Shown: piece after piece, positions 61,686-64,000 of the stretch
Position numbering within the stretch: the first letter of the stretch is position 1
Layout: every line of letters begins with the position of its first letter
Made by a program: the position numbers and the translations under genes
Assembly: GCA_019916065.1 (NCBI GenBank)
Contig: CM034236.1
Span: 47,917,144-47,981,143 of the forward strand
DNA: 64,000 nt
Origin: Vitellaria paradoxa
Lineage: Eukaryota; Streptophyta; Magnoliopsida; Ericales; Sapotaceae
Direction: 5' to 3'
Notes under the pieces: model-generated
Told to the model about the DNA's origin: nothing
The model's database searches: none
The model's input: only the letters and a program-made list of their open reading frames with translations

Positions 61686-61800
61686 GGACGGACACATAAG
61701 AGCATCTAGGAGAGCTACATCCTCTCTCTAGTATAATGCATTTATATAATATTCAAGATTGTACACATTGTGATTTGATTGATTGCGTGTGTGAACCTAA
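61686..61800 (+). mobile_element. Cassandra-like TRIM, 3' remnant after the copia insertion
   Basis: Begins with the right copy of the copia target site and continues tggacggacacataagagc. It then carries catcctctctctagtataat, which resembles the left LTR edge near 54775 (catctctctaatataata). It passes into the right half of duplication copy B by 61800. This looks like the internal end and the first bases of the 3' LTR. Confidence 0.45.
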
Positions 61801-62536
61801 CAAACTAAAATAACTCTTGGCAGTTAAGAGTTGGAAGGCTGTATAAAGAAAAAAACAAAGTTCTTCCCATTTTCAAGACACTTTAGATGATCAGATTGAT
61901 GGGTGACAAGATAATTTGATTATGTATAAATATAATTAACCCAAAAAAAAAATAAAGAGAAAAAACAAAGTTCTTTTCAGATTAGGAATTTTTGTCTTTC
62001 CGCTTCAAATTTTTGTTAAACCGAAATCCCAAATTATGTAGCTTGTTTTAGAATTTTGAGTTTGTCACTTGTTTCTACACGCGGAGACAAGTAGCTAATT
62101 TTTTTTTTCCTTTTAACATCAGAAAGCCAATTACATAACGTATTGGACTTTAGAACAAAGAATTGCATGTCTATTCTTTGATAAATTGGACATTTCATTC
62201 TATATTTCTTTATCTGTTTACATTTTCATCCTTATTTTGTATAAGATTATCATTTAGGTTATTGCTATTTACTGCACTAAATCCTGAAAGTGAGTCTTGA
62301 AATTGAAATAACAAAGACAAGTCCGTGGTAAGTTAGTTCTGACTCGTCTAAAATGTCAATTGATGTTAAGTACAAGTTTCAATGGTTTAGATAGGTTAAA
62401 ATTGTGAAAAACTAATTTTAACAGCCTTTTCAATACAGATGTTTTTTTTTTCTTTTCGTGAATTTTGTAGTTTTCTCATAAATCTCTAACTTTTTAACAT
62501 AGTTATAAAAAGTGTTATTTGATCCTGTTATATTCA
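61800..62536. repeat. segmental duplication, copy B, right part
   Basis: Matches 38.10-39.05 kb: cagttaagagttggaaggc, ttttcaagacactttaga, tttgtcacttgtttctac and gatcctgttata in the same order. A hAT element follows at 62545, after which a little more matching sequence appears near 63.09 kb. Confidence 0.8.
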
Positions 62537-62544
62537 GTTGTTAC

Positions 62545-63082
62545 CACGGGCGGAGCTACGTTGGGGCAAGGGGGGCAAGTGACCCCTCTCAATTTTTTAG
62601 ATAAAATTACTAAAATATCCTTCTTATTATTTTAATTTTATTTAAAAATTAAGATATTTTGATTTTATTAAAAATTTAAAGTTAATTCAAATTTTTTTAA
62701 CATATAAGAAGTTTAAAAGAATCAAACTTAGTATTTTTTGTGAAATAAAGTGTATCTTTTAATATATTATTGCATATTTTTTTATACTATCAGCAAATTT
62801 AGCATATAACATAATAAATTCTATAGATAATAAAATTTAATAATAATTATATTTTTTGTAGTAAGGGATATCTCTAATAAACTTCAGGTGCTTGAACCAT
62901 TAACTGTGAGAAATATATTCACTAGTTAATACTCAAGAATAATTTATTTTCTCTCTAAAAATAACATCGTTTTTCTCCTACTCTTAATTGAAAAATAAGT
63001 CGATTGTTATTTTTTCTTGGGTGTTCGGTGCCCCCCTGGCGCCCGTTGCCCCTCTTGAGCAAAAATTTTGGTTCTGCCCCTG
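62545..63082. mobile_element. non-autonomous hAT element
   Basis: A 538-bp element with inverted ends cacgggcggagc and, reverse-complemented from the right, caggggcagaac. Exact 8-bp duplications GTTGTTAC flank it (62537-62544 and 63083-63090). The inner ends carry ggggcaaggggggcaa and gcgcccgttgcccc; the core is AT-rich with no ORF. Confidence 0.85.
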
Positions 63083-63277
63083 GTTGTTACTACTTTCTAA
63101 AACCATGCTAGCAAAAGAAGAACAATTTTAGATATTGTTGTATAATATAAAATAGGACAACGGTATTTGCATTAGAACTTTTTTATTAGCGGGGGAATTG
63201 GGGTTCGGTGAGGATTTTACTTTTGTAAAAAAAAAAAAAAAAACATTGAACGGAAATATACATTCATTCTTAGACAC

Positions 63278-64000
63278 CTAGGCAGTAACATATGCTCCAA
63301 TTGCTTCCACTGGCACAAGTGCCATGTCAGAGCTCCATTTACTTGAAATGTCCTCTGCCACTTTGCGAGCATCAATGGAAGTGCCAAGCAAGCCGCGTCT
63401 GCTAAATCCCACGCTGTAGACCCCAGTCTTTCCCTTCCAGTTGTTGGGAAATGGGGTTTTTGGAAAACCATCTTTGGGGCTGAAGTAGGTCTCCTCCTTG
63501 TGATCCACACCGCATTTGTAACTAATTAGAAATTGTAATAATAATACAAAATAAAGACACAAATTCAAACTGATCTTTTTATATAGAAATCTTCAGTTTA
63601 CCATTAGCCAAGCTGACACATTGGATCGGTATCCCGTGGCCAGAATTACAACCTCAAATTCGTCATTTTTTTCGTTCTTGAACTCAGCACCAATAGTTGT
63701 GAATCTTCTTATACCGGGAACAACCTAAGAATTTCATAGATAATCATCGATAGACTAAGTTTAAAATAAATTATAGAATGAAATGAGAATATGAGTAAAT
63801 TCTTACATTATGTTTATAATAAATAAAGAATAATATTAGTATTTAAGTGGCAATAGTTAAGGAGCATTTAACACAAAATTATAAAAGTAATTGGTAGTTA
63901 AGAGATATTTAAGAAAATTAATAAAATAAAATAAAATAGTAAAATTACATAATAACTTATAAAAATTTAAAAATTACTTTTATACCTCTTTCAAATCAAA
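63278..64000 (-). CDS. YUCCA-type flavin monooxygenase, 3' end (partial)
   Basis: The C-terminal part of a YUCCA enzyme enters from the right edge. YUCCAs convert indole-3-pyruvate to auxin with FAD and NADPH. The penultimate exon is 63724-63602 ([18 protein letters not shown], then the family's ATGY motif in [17 protein letters not shown]), bounded by CTTAG and GTAAAC. The last exon is best placed at 63496-63278: [50 protein letters not shown], ending AYVTA. The better-looking acceptor TAATTAG at about 63523 would throw the frame off. The in-frame acceptor is CACAAG|GAG, with a poor pyrimidine tract, so the gene may be damaged or mis-spliced. The rest lies outside the window. Confidence 0.75.
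63835..64000. repeat. dispersed repeat family, copy 3 (cut by window edge)
   Basis: Holds ttataaaagtaattggtagt, aaaattacataataactta and aattacttttatacctct. It probably lies in an intron of the YUCCA gene. Confidence 0.5.

Noticed and set aside
1..64000. CRISPR arrays, operons or prokaryotic signals
   Set aside because: The window is plant nuclear DNA; the repeats present are microsatellites, tandem duplications and transposons.

Overview
This window is nuclear DNA from a flowering plant, most likely a eudicot. Its genes have GT-AG introns and are separated by long AT-rich spacers. Plant-only families are present (OVATE, OEP24, YUCCA, DUF620, polyol transporter). The spacers are full of plant-type transposons: Ty1/copia, TRIM/Cassandra-like, RTE and L1 LINEs, tRNA-derived SINEs, and hAT and Mutator MITEs. 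I cannot name the species.

Left part (1-13 kb): a three-exon DUF620 gene on the minus strand (3570-7253) and a two-exon polyol/monosaccharide transporter gene on the minus strand (11170-12912), with repeat-rich spacer around them. From 13 to 27.5 kb I see no gene I can support, only MITEs, SINEs, microsatellites and AT-rich DNA. A single-exon OVATE-family repressor (27503-28582, plus) follows. Next is the three-exon chloroplast outer-envelope pore gene OEP24 (32412-36376, plus), whose second intron holds a 5'-truncated RTE LINE with a 15-bp target duplication.

Right part (36-64 kb) is turbulent. A segment just downstream of OEP24 (about 37.25-39.09 kb) recurs in direct orientation at 54.16-63.1 kb. 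That second copy is split by a nested pile of elements: a 5S-rRNA-containing TRIM, a 6.4-kb copia element inside it, and a 1.5-kb solo LTR inside the copia. Between the two copies lie a candidate gene-carrying Mutator-like element, hAT MITEs, 5' remnants of YUCCA flavin monooxygenase genes, and an intron-bearing but frameshifted SF3B4 (U2 snRNP subunit) pseudogene. The 3' end of a YUCCA-type gene enters from the right edge on the minus strand.

The genes do not form one pathway. The order transporter - OVATE - SF3B4 resembles, from memory, the Arabidopsis neighbourhood AT2G18480 - AT2G18500 - AT2G18510, so the window probably preserves an old syntenic block in which the SF3B4 copy has died. 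The most unusual signal is the tandemly repeated 5S rRNA internal-promoter region in the two duplicated copies.
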